Below are positions 34,470 through 45,103 of a stretch of 64,000 bases of DNA, one piece after another. The stretch is from Candidatus Gastranaerophilales bacterium. GTDB lineage: Bacteria; Cyanobacteriota; Vampirovibrionia; Gastranaerophilales; Gastranaerophilaceae. The stretch lies in the NCBI GenBank assembly GCA_944326905.1, contig CALVFU010000001.1, forward strand, positions 1-64,000. Reading direction: 5' to 3'. A model generated the notes under the pieces. That model saw only the letters and a program-made list of their open reading frames with translations, was not told the DNA's origin and ran no database searches. The position numbers and the translations under genes were made by a program. The first letter of the stretch is position 1, and the number at the start of each line of letters is the position of its first letter.

Positions 34470-35502
34470 TTAATTCGTCCTCTACACTAGCACGGGTAAT
34501 TGTAATTTCTCCTGATACTTCAAGAGATCTGATAGTTGCAACAATTTTTGTCTGCGCCTCTTGAACATCTTTTGCACGAACTGGCCCCAAGTATTCCATA
34601 TCGTCTTTAAGCATTTGTTGCGCACGTTCAGACATATTCTTAAAGATTTTATCTTTAATCTCATCTTTAACACCTTTTAGAGCAAGTGACAGTTCTTTTG
34701 AATCCACTTCTCTGAGAACTTTTTGGATAGATCGGTCATCAAGGATGACAATATCTTCAAATACGAACATCAAGTCTTTAACTTCTTGGGCAAGTTCTTG
34801 ATTTTCAATATCAAGCCATTCCATAATATTTTTTTCGGTTCCTCTGTCACAGCAGTTTAAAATATTTGCAAGGGATTCCACCCCGCCTGCGGTTGAAAAA
34901 TCTTGAACAAGAAGAGCCGAGAATTTGCGCTGTACAATATCTTCTATAACTGATAAAATTTCAGGGTTTGTGGGAGTCATTTCTGCAATTCTTAATGAAA
35001 CAGCAGCTTGAATATCCGGCGGCAGAAAAGATAAAACTTGTGCTGACAAATCAGGTCTTATATATGCAAGAATAAGCGCTAAAAGCTGCGGATTTTCTGA
35101 AGAAAATGTGTTTGCAAGCTGGCTGGGATCTGCATCATTGAGAAAGTGGAACGGATTTGTGTTAATCATGGAGTTGACTCTGTCAAGCATTTTACTTGCT
35201 TCTTCTGAGCCGTAAACATTTTCAAGCAGCTGTTTTGCATAACTTACGCCGCCTTGGGCAATATAGTTTTTTGCCTGAAATACTATTTTAAATTCTTCCA
35301 ATATTCCGTTTAAAACATCATCAGGCAGCTTCCCCAGGTTTGCGATATCTAATGTAATTTGTTCCAGTAAATCTTTATCACCTATATTTTTTAGGATTTC
35401 AGAGGCTGTATTCGGTCCAAGTGCAATTAACAGCGCCGCAACTTTTTGACTGGGTCTGGTTAATTTCTGCTCTTTCTTATTTTTTAAATCTTCTAACGAC
35501 AT
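34462..35502 (-). CDS. fliG: flagellar motor switch protein FliG
   Basis: A 346-residue rotor protein. The N-terminal FliF-binding domain (about 10-110) starts SQKVAALLIALGP; the middle EHPQ-type region reads ENPQLLALILAYIRPDLSAQVLSFLP; the C-terminal torque domain has DIVILDDRSIQKVLREVDSKELSLALKG with the charged torque helix, and SERAQQMLKDDMEYLGPVRAKDV. Length is normal. It is 6 bases from fliF. Confidence 0.93.
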   Translation of the reverse strand: MSLEDLKNKKEQKLTRPSQKVAALLIALGPNTASEILKNIGDKDLLEQITLDIANLGKLPDDVLNGILEEFKIVFQAKNYIAQGGVSYAKQLLENVYGSEEASKMLDRVNSMINTNPFHFLNDADPSQLANTFSSENPQLLALILAYIRPDLSAQVLSFLPPDIQAAVSLRIAEMTPTNPEILSVIEDIVQRKFSALLVQDFSTAGGVESLANILNCCDRGTEKNIMEWLDIENQELAQEVKDLMFVFEDIVILDDRSIQKVLREVDSKELSLALKGVKDEIKDKIFKNMSERAQQMLKDDMEYLGPVRAKDVQEAQTKIVATIRSLEVSGEITITRASVEDELIE

Positions 35503-35508
35503 TCTTTA

Positions 35509-37074
35509 TTAATCCTTCAAATATGACGTTATTAATTTTGCCGCCTCCTCCGGGGACTGCATTATTATATCATTTAATTCATTAATACTTGCTTCTTTTT
35601 GTGATTGTGTGTAATTTTTTCTAAATTCTATTATTGGTTCTTTATTATCAGCTTGCATAAGCCCCTCCTCTGCCGGTGCTATAGAAACCGTTGTGTGACC
35701 TATGTTATTATTTACTGCCGACATTTTCACTTTTGTAAATTTATCCAATATTCCTTTTAGCATTATTAATGCTATTAAGCCTAAAACAAATAATATAACA
35801 AGCGGTAATACATTATCAATAACTGTTCCTACGATTTCTTCTTTTTGGTATTTTGCTCTTATTGCGGACTGCCGCTCTTCTTCTGCCGCCAGCCCCTCAA
35901 ACTGTAATCCTGATACAGTTATTACATCTCCGCGGTCGTAATTGCCGCCGGAAGCAGATAACACAAGATTCTCCAGTTCTTTTTTTTCTGAATCAGTTAG
36001 TATCTTATTTACCGCAACCGCTATAGTTAATCGTTTTATTGTCCCCGGGGCATATACTACTTGTTTAATTTCTTTTGAAACACTATAGTTGATGGCGCTT
36101 TTTTCTTTTGAATAATTTAAGTTCTTAGGATTAGCGGTAACTCCGTTTTGAACAGGGATTTGGTTAGGGTTTTCATAAGTCTCTATCTCTGTTTGGGAAC
36201 TTGTCATTACTCCCTGATTGGTATTTGCAACAGGTATATAACTCTCAATTGTCGCCTTTGCAGAGTTAAAGTCTATATCAGCGTTTACTTGAACAGAAAC
36301 ATTTCCTATACCTACAATTTTCTCCAGCACTTTTGTTATCTTTGATGCTGTTTGGCTCTCCAGATTGGATTTAAAGCTCTCCATATCGGTAGAGTTTTTG
36401 GCTACTTCATCAGACAAGCTTGCCCCGTTTTGATCGGTAATAAAAACTCTCTCAGGCGAAAGACGCGGAACCGAAAAAGCTACCAGGTTTTTAATCGCTT
36501 TTACTTGTGAAGTTTTAAGCCGGTACCCAGGCTCTAAAACAAGCATAACAGATGCGGAAGGCGCCTCATCTTTATCTTGGAATATCGAGCGTTCAGGTTC
36601 TGCAAGGTGAACTTTAGCGTATCTTATACCCTTCATTTTTTCTATTGCACGTGTTAATTCGCCCTGGTAAATTCTCTGTTTTGTTAATTTGTTTTTAAAA
36701 TCGGTAGACCCAAGCTGCATATCGTCTAATAATTCAAACCCAGAATCTTCGCGTTGTATCATGTCATTTTCTACAACAAAAACTCTTAGTTCATCACGAA
36801 CATTTGACGGAACAAAAATTGTTCTTTTATCTTCTGATAATTTATACGGATGTCCATTTTTTTTCAGACCTTCAATAACACTTATTGCGTTTGTTTCGCT
36901 CAAATCCGAATACAACACCGCCCAATCAGGTTCAAGCGCCTTAGATAAGAAAAATGACGCAGCAACCAGTGTAAGGACCACAATAACAAGCATTGCAAAC
37001 TTCTGTGTGCTGTCTAAACCGTTCCACAGACGCTTTACATCTGACGCTAATAAATTAAAATAATTGCCTTCCAT
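35509..37074 (-). CDS. fliF: flagellar MS-ring protein FliF
   Basis: A 521-residue inner-membrane ring protein. There are two membrane helices (about 26-46 and 428-448) around a large periplasmic region with YscJ-like RBM domains: LYSDLSETNAISVIEGLKKNG and AKVHLAEPERSIFQDKDEAPSASVML. The C-terminal tail binds FliG. It is first in fliF-fliG-fliH-fliI, preceded by a good sigma70 promoter. No fliE, flgB or flgC lies upstream, so the rest of the flagellum must be encoded elsewhere. Confidence 0.92.
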   Translation of the reverse strand: MEGNYFNLLASDVKRLWNGLDSTQKFAMLVIVVLTLVAASFFLSKALEPDWAVLYSDLSETNAISVIEGLKKNGHPYKLSEDKRTIFVPSNVRDELRVFVVENDMIQREDSGFELLDDMQLGSTDFKNKLTKQRIYQGELTRAIEKMKGIRYAKVHLAEPERSIFQDKDEAPSASVMLVLEPGYRLKTSQVKAIKNLVAFSVPRLSPERVFITDQNGASLSDEVAKNSTDMESFKSNLESQTASKITKVLEKIVGIGNVSVQVNADIDFNSAKATIESYIPVANTNQGVMTSSQTEIETYENPNQIPVQNGVTANPKNLNYSKEKSAINYSVSKEIKQVVYAPGTIKRLTIAVAVNKILTDSEKKELENLVLSASGGNYDRGDVITVSGLQFEGLAAEEERQSAIRAKYQKEEIVGTVIDNVLPLVILFVLGLIALIMLKGILDKFTKVKMSAVNNNIGHTTVSIAPAEEGLMQADNKEPIIEFRKNYTQSQKEASINELNDIIMQSPEEAAKLITSYLKD

Positions 37075-37129
37075 TTATTTAGTTTTACCTTTTATTCCAA
37101 AATTTTTAGAATACTCCCACAATAATATA

Positions 37130-37158
37130 ATAATAGCGTGGAATAAAAATCTTTTCAA
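37130..37158 (-). promoter_or_regulatory. sigma70 promoter of fliFGHI
   Basis: On the minus strand: TTGAAA, 17-base spacer, TATTAT; five of six match at each hexamer. It is about 56 bases upstream of fliF. The usual flagellar sigma28 consensus is not seen here. Confidence 0.6.
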
Positions 37159-37161
37159 TTT

Positions 37162-37179
37162 TGTAAAGCTAACTTTACA
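37162..37179. promoter_or_regulatory. palindrome next to fliF -35 element
   Basis: TGTAAAG, spacer CTAA, CTTTACA: perfect 7-bp arms, adjacent to the -35 of the fliF promoter and 45 bases upstream of the SulP gene. It may control either divergent transcript and resembles the TTTACAA motifs elsewhere. Confidence 0.45.
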
Positions 37180-37224
37180 GTATTTAGATTAGATTTTTGT
37201 TTATTTATAGTAAAATAAATATTA

Positions 37225-38832
37225 ATGAAAATATTAAACAAAATACGAGGTGATTTTTTAGGTGGAATCGTTTCTTCAATTGTTGCACTACCTCAGGCAC
37301 TTGCTTTTGGGGTAGCAACGGGGCTTGGTGCAGGAGCAGGGATTTGGAGTGCTATAATCCTATGCTTCATAGCGGGTATTATTGGTGGTCCGCTTGTATC
37401 AGGGCCGACCGGGCCTGTGACAATCATTTTAACATCAATGATTTTAACAAATTCTTTTGGTCTCCAGATGGTTGTGACCGTGATGGTGCTTGCTGCAATA
37501 TGCCAAGTAATAATAGGTTTAACCCCGCTTCCGGGTATTGTTAAATATGTGCCTTACCCTGTAATCTCAGGCTTTATGAACGGAGTCGGCGTACTATTAA
37601 TATTTTTACAATTAAATCCGCTTGTTGGACAAGCAGGTGCCGCTTCTCCTATTGAGGGTGTGAAAACATTATTTACGTCTCCTATTAATCAGTCTGCATT
37701 AATGCTTGGTATTATCACCCTGTTAATTGTTTTTCTGACACCTAAAAAAATTAACCGTATTTTTCCTTCACAAATAATTGCTCTTATTATAGGGACGATT
37801 ATTTCGGTTAAAATAGGGGCGGATGTTGCTAGAATTTCCGAAATTTCTTTTAAATTTCCTGATTTTACGCTTCCGATATTAAACGTAAAAACAATTCTTG
37901 ATTGTATACCGTTTGCGCTTGTTCTTGCTATTATCGCCTCATCAGAAAGTCTTTTAACCGGGCTTGTGGTTGATTCTCTGACTAAAACTAAGACTCCGCC
38001 TAAAAGAATTTTAATCTCTCAAGGTATAGGGAATTTCTTTTCCGCCATTACAGGGTCTCTATATGGCTCCGCTGCTACTATGAGAAGTGCTGCTGCAATT
38101 AATGCCGGAGCCTCAACCAGGCTTGTAACTGTTATTAATCCGTTAATACTTCTTGCTGTTCTTATCTGTTTCTCTGATTTTGCAAAACAAATCCCGCTGT
38201 GCGTACTTGCCGGCATTCTTATAAAAATCGGTTATGACATTATTGATACAAAACTTCTCAAAGTTATAAAGTACGCTCCAAAAGATGACTTATATGTACT
38301 TATTGTTGTTTTTCTTCTAACCGTTTTTTATAACCTTATCTTTGCAGTAGGTGCTGGTATTACTCTTGCTTCTATACTTTATGCCAAAAGGGTTGCAGAT
38401 AAAACCTCTTTAGGCGTTAAAACTATTCAAGATAACGAAATTGATGAGCTGGAAAAACAACTATTTAAAGTCTATAATTACCAAATTCGTGTTGTCCATA
38501 TAGACGGGCAGTTTTTCTTTGGCTCTGCTACTCAGCTTGTTGCACAATTTGAAGAGCAGCTTGGAACAAAGTTCCTTATTCTGAATTACGAATCAGGCGC
38601 CCTGCTTGATATATCCGCAATATTTGCGCTTGAAGATATTATAATACGGCTCCAAGGGCAGAGAATCCGTGTGATGCTTGTTGTTAAAAATGAAGAAGTT
38701 CTCAATCAATTAAAGGATTTAAATATTTTAGCCCAAGTTGGAAAAGAAAATGTATTTTATACAGAATATGATGCAATTGATGAGGCAAAAAAACGGATTA
38801 AAAACAAGTTTTTAAACGACAAAGAGCAGTAA
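37225..38832 (+). CDS. SulP-family anion transporter with STAS domain
   Basis: A 535-residue permease. The N-terminal SulP signature is present: GIVSSIVALPQALAFGVATG, then GPLVSGPTGPVTIILTSM. There are about 12-14 membrane segments to residue 400, then a cytosolic STAS domain (about 415-525; LILNYESGALLDISAIFALEDI). SulP members carry sulfate, bicarbonate (BicA in cyanobacteria) or dicarboxylates; the substrate cannot be read here. It stands alone, divergent from the flagellar operon. Confidence 0.88.
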   Translation: MKILNKIRGDFLGGIVSSIVALPQALAFGVATGLGAGAGIWSAIILCFIAGIIGGPLVSGPTGPVTIILTSMILTNSFGLQMVVTVMVLAAICQVIIGLTPLPGIVKYVPYPVISGFMNGVGVLLIFLQLNPLVGQAGAASPIEGVKTLFTSPINQSALMLGIITLLIVFLTPKKINRIFPSQIIALIIGTIISVKIGADVARISEISFKFPDFTLPILNVKTILDCIPFALVLAIIASSESLLTGLVVDSLTKTKTPPKRILISQGIGNFFSAITGSLYGSAATMRSAAAINAGASTRLVTVINPLILLAVLICFSDFAKQIPLCVLAGILIKIGYDIIDTKLLKVIKYAPKDDLYVLIVVFLLTVFYNLIFAVGAGITLASILYAKRVADKTSLGVKTIQDNEIDELEKQLFKVYNYQIRVVHIDGQFFFGSATQLVAQFEEQLGTKFLILNYESGALLDISAIFALEDIIIRLQGQRIRVMLVVKNEEVLNQLKDLNILAQVGKENVFYTEYDAIDEAKKRIKNKFLNDKEQ

Positions 38833-38834
38833 AA

Positions 38835-39458
38835 CTAGTTTTCTGGCATCATTCTCGGTTTTACGACAGCAAGCGCGCAGGCAAGTCCTGCCCCAACATA
38901 TGGTAGTGTTGTCATTCCGGCTCTTACTGTACGCTCTAAAAACCTTGCTGAATTCAATACATAAGAAGGCTGAGTTTTTATTTTCCGCCGGTAGCTCAGC
39001 CTGCTGTCTCGCATAAAGCTTTTTACTCCCATTATAAAATCGTTGTTATCAACTGAGTTTACAATTTCAGCAGTTTTGCTGCAAAGTTTAGGATGTTTTT
39101 CGGTAAAAGCTTTACCAGCTGTTTGCAGCAAATAGTAGCCTCCTGTAGAAGCGGCGCCTACAGCAGCCATTGCTGTTATCTCATGATTATTTTCAAAGTT
39201 TCGGATTTTTTGTGAATTTCTTGCTAAAAACTTATTAATATTTATCATAGAACATAATGAAAGCAAAAATGCTCCCCATTTTAGCCCGCTCAAGGCTCCC
39301 GCTGAAACAATTTTAGACGGCATTTTCCGGCGGTTTTTATAAGCGGCGCTTATTGCGGCAAGTGCAGGAGTGGACAATAGTATCTTGTCTTTTTGGTCTA
39401 AACTTTTATTATACGATGAAAAATTTGTATAAGAAAATGTATTGTCCGGGATACGCAT
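38835..39458 (-). CDS. hypothetical membrane-associated protein
   Basis: A 207-residue basic protein. The N-terminus (MRIPDNTFSYTNFSSYNKS) is polar, not a classical signal. Hydrophobic Gly/Ala segments occur near 52-75, 95-115 and 180-200, suggesting three weak membrane helices. Between them is a basic region (SRLSYRRKIKTQPS). Convergent with the SulP gene (2-base gap). Family unknown; style resembles other lineage hypothetical proteins here. Confidence 0.5.
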   Translation of the reverse strand: MRIPDNTFSYTNFSSYNKSLDQKDKILLSTPALAAISAAYKNRRKMPSKIVSAGALSGLKWGAFLLSLCSMININKFLARNSQKIRNFENNHEITAMAAVGAASTGGYYLLQTAGKAFTEKHPKLCSKTAEIVNSVDNNDFIMGVKSFMRDSRLSYRRKIKTQPSYVLNSARFLERTVRAGMTTLPYVGAGLACALAVVKPRMMPEN

Positions 39459-39532
39459 ATCTTAACTCCTTTTTAAACACATGTATTTTAACATTTTAAA
39501 AAAAATTTTTCTGCATTATATGCCCGCTTTTC

Positions 39533-39588
39533 TTTACAAAAATTTACAATATGGCAACTTTTAATCTGTTTTGAACTTTATATAAATA
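39533..39588 (+). promoter_or_regulatory. promoter region with shared architecture (copy 2)
   Basis: TTTACAA at 39533 and 39543 (10-bp period), then ATGGCAA (39551-39557), a 17-base spacer and ACTTTATATAAATA (39575-39588), 23 bases before the start codon. This matches the region at 32026-32084 in element identity, order and ATGGCAA spacing. The TTTACAA pair could also serve the divergent gene at 39458. Confidence 0.6.
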
Positions 39589-39611
39589 TAGTAGGTAAAG
39601 AAGGTTAAACT

Positions 39612-40457
39612 ATGGCTGAATATCTAGACAGGCAGTTACAAGTACCAAATTATTCAGGAGTGAATATCCAGATAATAAATCCGGCGGTCAATATGGGTGG
39701 AAATGGTGTATTGCCTGCATCGACAGGACAAAACGCTCTCCAGGCAATTAATAACACTGCTGCAGAAAATTTACCTCAGACATCACAACTACCGGCAGAT
39801 AACAGGTATTTGCAGCCTAATTCTAATCAAGGTACTTGGAGCAGTATTCCAAATGGGTCAATTTATAATAACAATAACAACGAAATAAATAACAATATAC
39901 AATACCCGCCTCAACAAGGACAAACACAAGTTCAGGGATATCCGTATCCGCCGCCTTATATGGCTTATCCGCCGTATCCAGCATATCCGGGATATCCGCC
40001 TTACCCTCCGCAAATTCAACACCAGCCGGACGAACAAGCTGAAAAAAAAGAGCAGCCGACAGGCAAAAAAAGGATTGTTACATTAACTGATAATTATATT
40101 AAATCGTTAGAAAATTACTTGAATAATCCGAATAAAGAAGTTCGTCTCCAGGCAGCAAAAGATATAGTAAGACGATTTGAAGAAGATACAACAAGATATA
40201 ATGATCCTGCACTTAACGCGCTTGTAAATAAAATGCTTCAAGACCCGCAAGGCTCAGTCCGCGGCATTGCTTTAAGCATTCTGAGCACAGGTACGGCCCA
40301 AGGAAATGATTATACTGTAAATTTATTGAATAATATGAAAAATGACCAGTCAAATAAAGAAGATGCTCTGCAAGCTGCTGAGGCTCTGCTTAGAATGTCT
40401 GCAAAAACAGAAGTTGTGACTTATCCGCTCCCTAAAGATGAACAAAAGAGGCACTAA
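39612..40457 (+). CDS. Pro/Tyr-rich protein with HEAT-like C-terminal domain
   Basis: A 281-residue protein. The N-terminal 100 residues are Asn/Gln-rich and disordered. A PY-rich segment (about 109-133) contains repeats of YPPYP. The C-terminal domain (about 155-265) looks like HEAT repeats: NPNKEVRLQAAKDIVRRFEED and DPQGSVRGIALSILSTGTAQG. No signal peptide. It is probably cotranscribed with the small gene 3 bases downstream. Function unknown; likely a cytosolic scaffold. Confidence 0.6.
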   Translation: MAEYLDRQLQVPNYSGVNIQIINPAVNMGGNGVLPASTGQNALQAINNTAAENLPQTSQLPADNRYLQPNSNQGTWSSIPNGSIYNNNNNEINNNIQYPPQQGQTQVQGYPYPPPYMAYPPYPAYPGYPPYPPQIQHQPDEQAEKKEQPTGKKRIVTLTDNYIKSLENYLNNPNKEVRLQAAKDIVRRFEEDTTRYNDPALNALVNKMLQDPQGSVRGIALSILSTGTAQGNDYTVNLLNNMKNDQSNKEDALQAAEALLRMSAKTEVVTYPLPKDEQKRH

Positions 40458-40460
40458 ACC

Positions 40461-40907
40461 ATGGCTATTGCATTTAAAAACATCTTAATAAAAACAGCAG
40501 GTGCAGGCGGATTAGGGCTTGGAATTTATGATGCTCACTGCCGTGCTAAACACGAATCTATTCAGCACGGAAAAATTGAGATGGCGGATTCAACTATTAA
40601 CGGATGGATTCATGCTAATCGGCTAAACAAAGAAAGCGAAGTGGAAAATGCACTGAAAAAAGGAGCATTTAAATGGAAATTAGACAGCCCGCTTCCCAAA
40701 ATGTGGGGGAATATTAAAGGTTATGCAAGCGGATTTTTTAATTCTATAGCTGAAAATGTTATTCCTATAGGGTTGTCAGCTGGGGCATTAATATCTAAAG
40801 GCGGCAGTTTCTTATCTAAATTATTTATTTCTGGTCTTGGATTATACACAGTTTATGAAATTATTAGAAGTTTTATTTCCAAAGACCATATAAATAAAAT
40901 ATCTTAG
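40461..40907 (+). CDS. hypothetical protein, C-terminal membrane segments
   Basis: A 148-residue protein. The N-terminus has a Gly-rich hydrophobic start (IKTAGAGGLGLGIYDAH). A polar helical middle follows, and two hydrophobic segments lie near 95-112 and 118-135. It shares a 4-base TTAG stop overlap with the convergent solute-binding protein gene. Linked to the HEAT-like gene upstream; family unknown. Confidence 0.5.
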   Translation: MAIAFKNILIKTAGAGGLGLGIYDAHCRAKHESIQHGKIEMADSTINGWIHANRLNKESEVENALKKGAFKWKLDSPLPKMWGNIKGYASGFFNSIAENVIPIGLSAGALISKGGSFLSKLFISGLGLYTVYEIIRSFISKDHINKIS

Positions 40908-42757
40908 TTTACGCATTTACTCTTGTCAATATAAATTTCTTCAGGGTTATACCCCAAGCCTGAAAGTGCTGAAGGATATAAGTTTTTTAAATAATTTCTC
41001 GCAGCAATTATTCGAACGGGCGAATAAAGATAAATCATTGGTTTCTCTTCATATATTATTTCTTGATATTTATCATATAATTTTTTTCTGTCTTTAAAAT
41101 TTGTTTTAAGTGCGGCTTCATCAAAAATATAATCAAGTTCTTTTTCCATAGGAAGCCTGTCATCGACACTATACCCTGCCGGGCGCTGGTTAAACATGTG
41201 CAGAGGTCCTGATGAATTCCACACATTCTTTCCGCTGTGAGGCTCAAGCGGTGAGCCGGTCAACCCCATTATTGCCATATCATAATCGTAAGTATTTACA
41301 AGTTTATTTACAAGTGAATTAAATTCAATCGGTTTAAAATTGACTTTTATCCCCAAATCTTCTATGTCCTGTTTTACCATAACACCTAAAGCTTCACGCT
41401 CGGTATTTCCGGCATTAGTAAACAGGTCAAACTCTACCAGGTTTCCATGTGTATCACGTAATCTGCTTTTATCATCATAATAAAATCCGCCTTCCTTAAG
41501 CAGTTCCCGCGCCTTATTTAAGTCGCGCTCATGCCCTTTTAATGATTTATTAAGGTATATTGAATTAAGGCTTTCAGCGGTAAATAGAGGAACGCCAAGA
41601 CCATTTGCAATATTCATTACCATACTTTCCCTATCAAGGGCGTAATCAATTGCTGCTCTGAAATATTTATTATTAAACCATTTCTGTTTTGTCGGATTTA
41701 CATTCCATTTGCCATCTTTATTTTTTCGATTGTTTAAATTTATTGTAATAAACATTGTGCCTGTATCAGGTCCTAAATTGTATACTGTGTAATCAGAATC
41801 CGCTTCTTTTGCTTTATAGCGGGCAACATTAGATCCGCGGAGATTTATCATATTAAGTTCTTTTGCCTCAAATTTTAAAATTTCATTGTTTAAATCCGCA
41901 ACAATAAAATATACAAGCTTATCCAGATAAGGAAGCTTTTCATTCCGTCCGTTAATCTTATAGTAATTAGGATTGCGTTCATATATTACTCTTTGTGCCG
42001 GTACATACTCTTTAAGTCTAAAAGCGCCGCTTGTTACAAGCTCCTTTGGATTTATATCAGTAGATAGGAATGTATTAAACGCATCTGAACCTTTGTCGGA
42101 TACTGGCTTAAAAATATGTTTTGGGGCAATTGGTGTAGATAATTGCCTTAAAAACGGGGCAAAAGGTTTTGATAGTATAAATCTTATAGTATAGTCATCA
42201 ACCTTATATATTTCAGGAAGCTTACCGTTAATTACCATCATATCTCTTGTAGAGGTATTTCCAAGCCCTGCAAAAATAATCTCTTTATATGTATAAATTA
42301 CATCCTCTGCGGTAATTGGTCTGCCATCCGACCAGGTAATACCATGTCTTAGTTTTATTATATATTCTAGCCCGTCCGGGCTTATTGAATATTCTTTTGC
42401 AAGCAGCGGTATTACATCTCCTGTAATTGGGTTAGAGGTCAGTAGTCCGTCATACATAATCCCGCCCATGGTAGAAGAGGTTGCATCCATTGCATTAAAC
42501 GGATTAAAGGTTTTTGGACCTTCACCAATTGTTGACATAAAAAATACACCGCCAAATTTACCATCATTCGCACCTGATTTGTAATAATCTACCCCGTTAA
42601 TGGTAACAGTTGTATCAGGCTCCCGTTGAGGTAAAGCTGGTGAGGATTGTTTATATATATGTTTTGGAGTTTGAACTGGTATATCTCTGTGAAATATAAG
42701 TCCAAAAAAAATAAGTATTATTACGAAAGCGGATAGTATGCTTAACAATCTCTTCAT
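40904..42757 (-). CDS. peptide-type ABC transporter solute-binding protein
   Basis: A 617-residue SBP_bac_5 (DppA/OppA-like) protein. The family signature is at PLLAKEYSISPDGLEYIIKL then HGITWSDGRPITAEDVIYTY. The N-terminus is a hydrophobic helix (about 5-24) with no lipobox Cys, so it is either cleaved by signal peptidase I or stays anchored. Substrates are probably oligopeptides or similar. No permease or ATPase genes are adjacent. The length is above the family mean (about 530). Confidence 0.85.
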   Translation of the reverse strand: MKRLLSILSAFVIILIFFGLIFHRDIPVQTPKHIYKQSSPALPQREPDTTVTINGVDYYKSGANDGKFGGVFFMSTIGEGPKTFNPFNAMDATSSTMGGIMYDGLLTSNPITGDVIPLLAKEYSISPDGLEYIIKLRHGITWSDGRPITAEDVIYTYKEIIFAGLGNTSTRDMMVINGKLPEIYKVDDYTIRFILSKPFAPFLRQLSTPIAPKHIFKPVSDKGSDAFNTFLSTDINPKELVTSGAFRLKEYVPAQRVIYERNPNYYKINGRNEKLPYLDKLVYFIVADLNNEILKFEAKELNMINLRGSNVARYKAKEADSDYTVYNLGPDTGTMFITINLNNRKNKDGKWNVNPTKQKWFNNKYFRAAIDYALDRESMVMNIANGLGVPLFTAESLNSIYLNKSLKGHERDLNKARELLKEGGFYYDDKSRLRDTHGNLVEFDLFTNAGNTEREALGVMVKQDIEDLGIKVNFKPIEFNSLVNKLVNTYDYDMAIMGLTGSPLEPHSGKNVWNSSGPLHMFNQRPAGYSVDDRLPMEKELDYIFDEAALKTNFKDRKKLYDKYQEIIYEEKPMIYLYSPVRIIAARNYLKNLYPSALSGLGYNPEEIYIDKSKCVN

Positions 42758-42847
42758 AACAATAGAGTAGCATAAATAATAACAAGTTTCATTTCCCCGG
42801 CAGGAGTAAAAATGATAAACGATTATAACTTAAACTTCACAAGTATA

Positions 42848-44426
<1,579 letters not shown>

Positions 44427-44509
44427 AATCTCTCCTTAATCTGTCTCCTTGAGTTATTACACCATAAATATATAATTTTGTAAATATTTCAGCATTGAGC
44501 AGGTGTAAA

Positions 44510-45103
44510 TCAGCTGTTCTTTTTAAATATTGCCAGCCGGCGGGTATGTTTTTCTTCGGTTGGCAAAATATACTCAATCACTTCGACCAGCGAAAAATCT
44601 GTTTTTTTCATAATTTTTGCTGCACATTTAAGTTCATCTTCAAGCAGCTTTGATTTGTATGCTGCAAAATACCCGCCGTTATTAACTAAAGGGGCAGCAT
44701 ATATCAGTAATTTATCCAGAGATGCAAGCGCCCTTGAAGTTACTAAATCAAATTTTTTTTCTTTAAAACTCTCTATTCTAGAGCAGACTGGATAAAGATT
44801 TTTAATTCCAAGTTCTTGTTTAATATTTTCTATAGCACGGATTTTCTTGGCAATACTATCCAGTGCCCATACTTGAATATTAGGATAGGCAATTGCTATC
44901 GGTAAAGCCGGAAAACCTCCGCCTGTTCCTATATCCAAAATCGTTTGCGGAATAAAATATTTTTCAAAAAAATTTGAGATACTTAGAGAATCTGTTATAT
45001 GTTTTTCAAAAAGATACTTTTCTTCGTTTTTTGATATCAAATTTACTTTGGCATTTTCTGTTAAAAATGCGTTAATATACGGCTGAAAATCATTTTTGTC
45101 CAT
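44510..45103 (-). CDS. rsmG: 16S rRNA (guanine-527-N7) methyltransferase
   Basis: A 197-residue SAM methyltransferase. The fold starts with a short helical cap, then ILDIGTGGGFPALPIAIAYP (SAM loop), ALDSIAKKIRAI and DLVTSRALASLDKLL. Length is just under the usual 205-240. Its start overlaps the 3' end of the P-loop/TPR gene by 14 bases, so the two are translationally coupled. Confidence 0.9.
   Translation of the reverse strand: MDKNDFQPYINAFLTENAKVNLISKNEEKYLFEKHITDSLSISNFFEKYFIPQTILDIGTGGGFPALPIAIAYPNIQVWALDSIAKKIRAIENIKQELGIKNLYPVCSRIESFKEKKFDLVTSRALASLDKLLIYAAPLVNNGGYFAAYKSKLLEDELKCAAKIMKKTDFSLVEVIEYILPTEEKHTRRLAIFKKNS

Noticed and set aside
33706-34473. 255-residue plus-strand ORF opposite fliH
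   Set aside because: Ser/Phe-rich shadow of the well-supported fliH gene.
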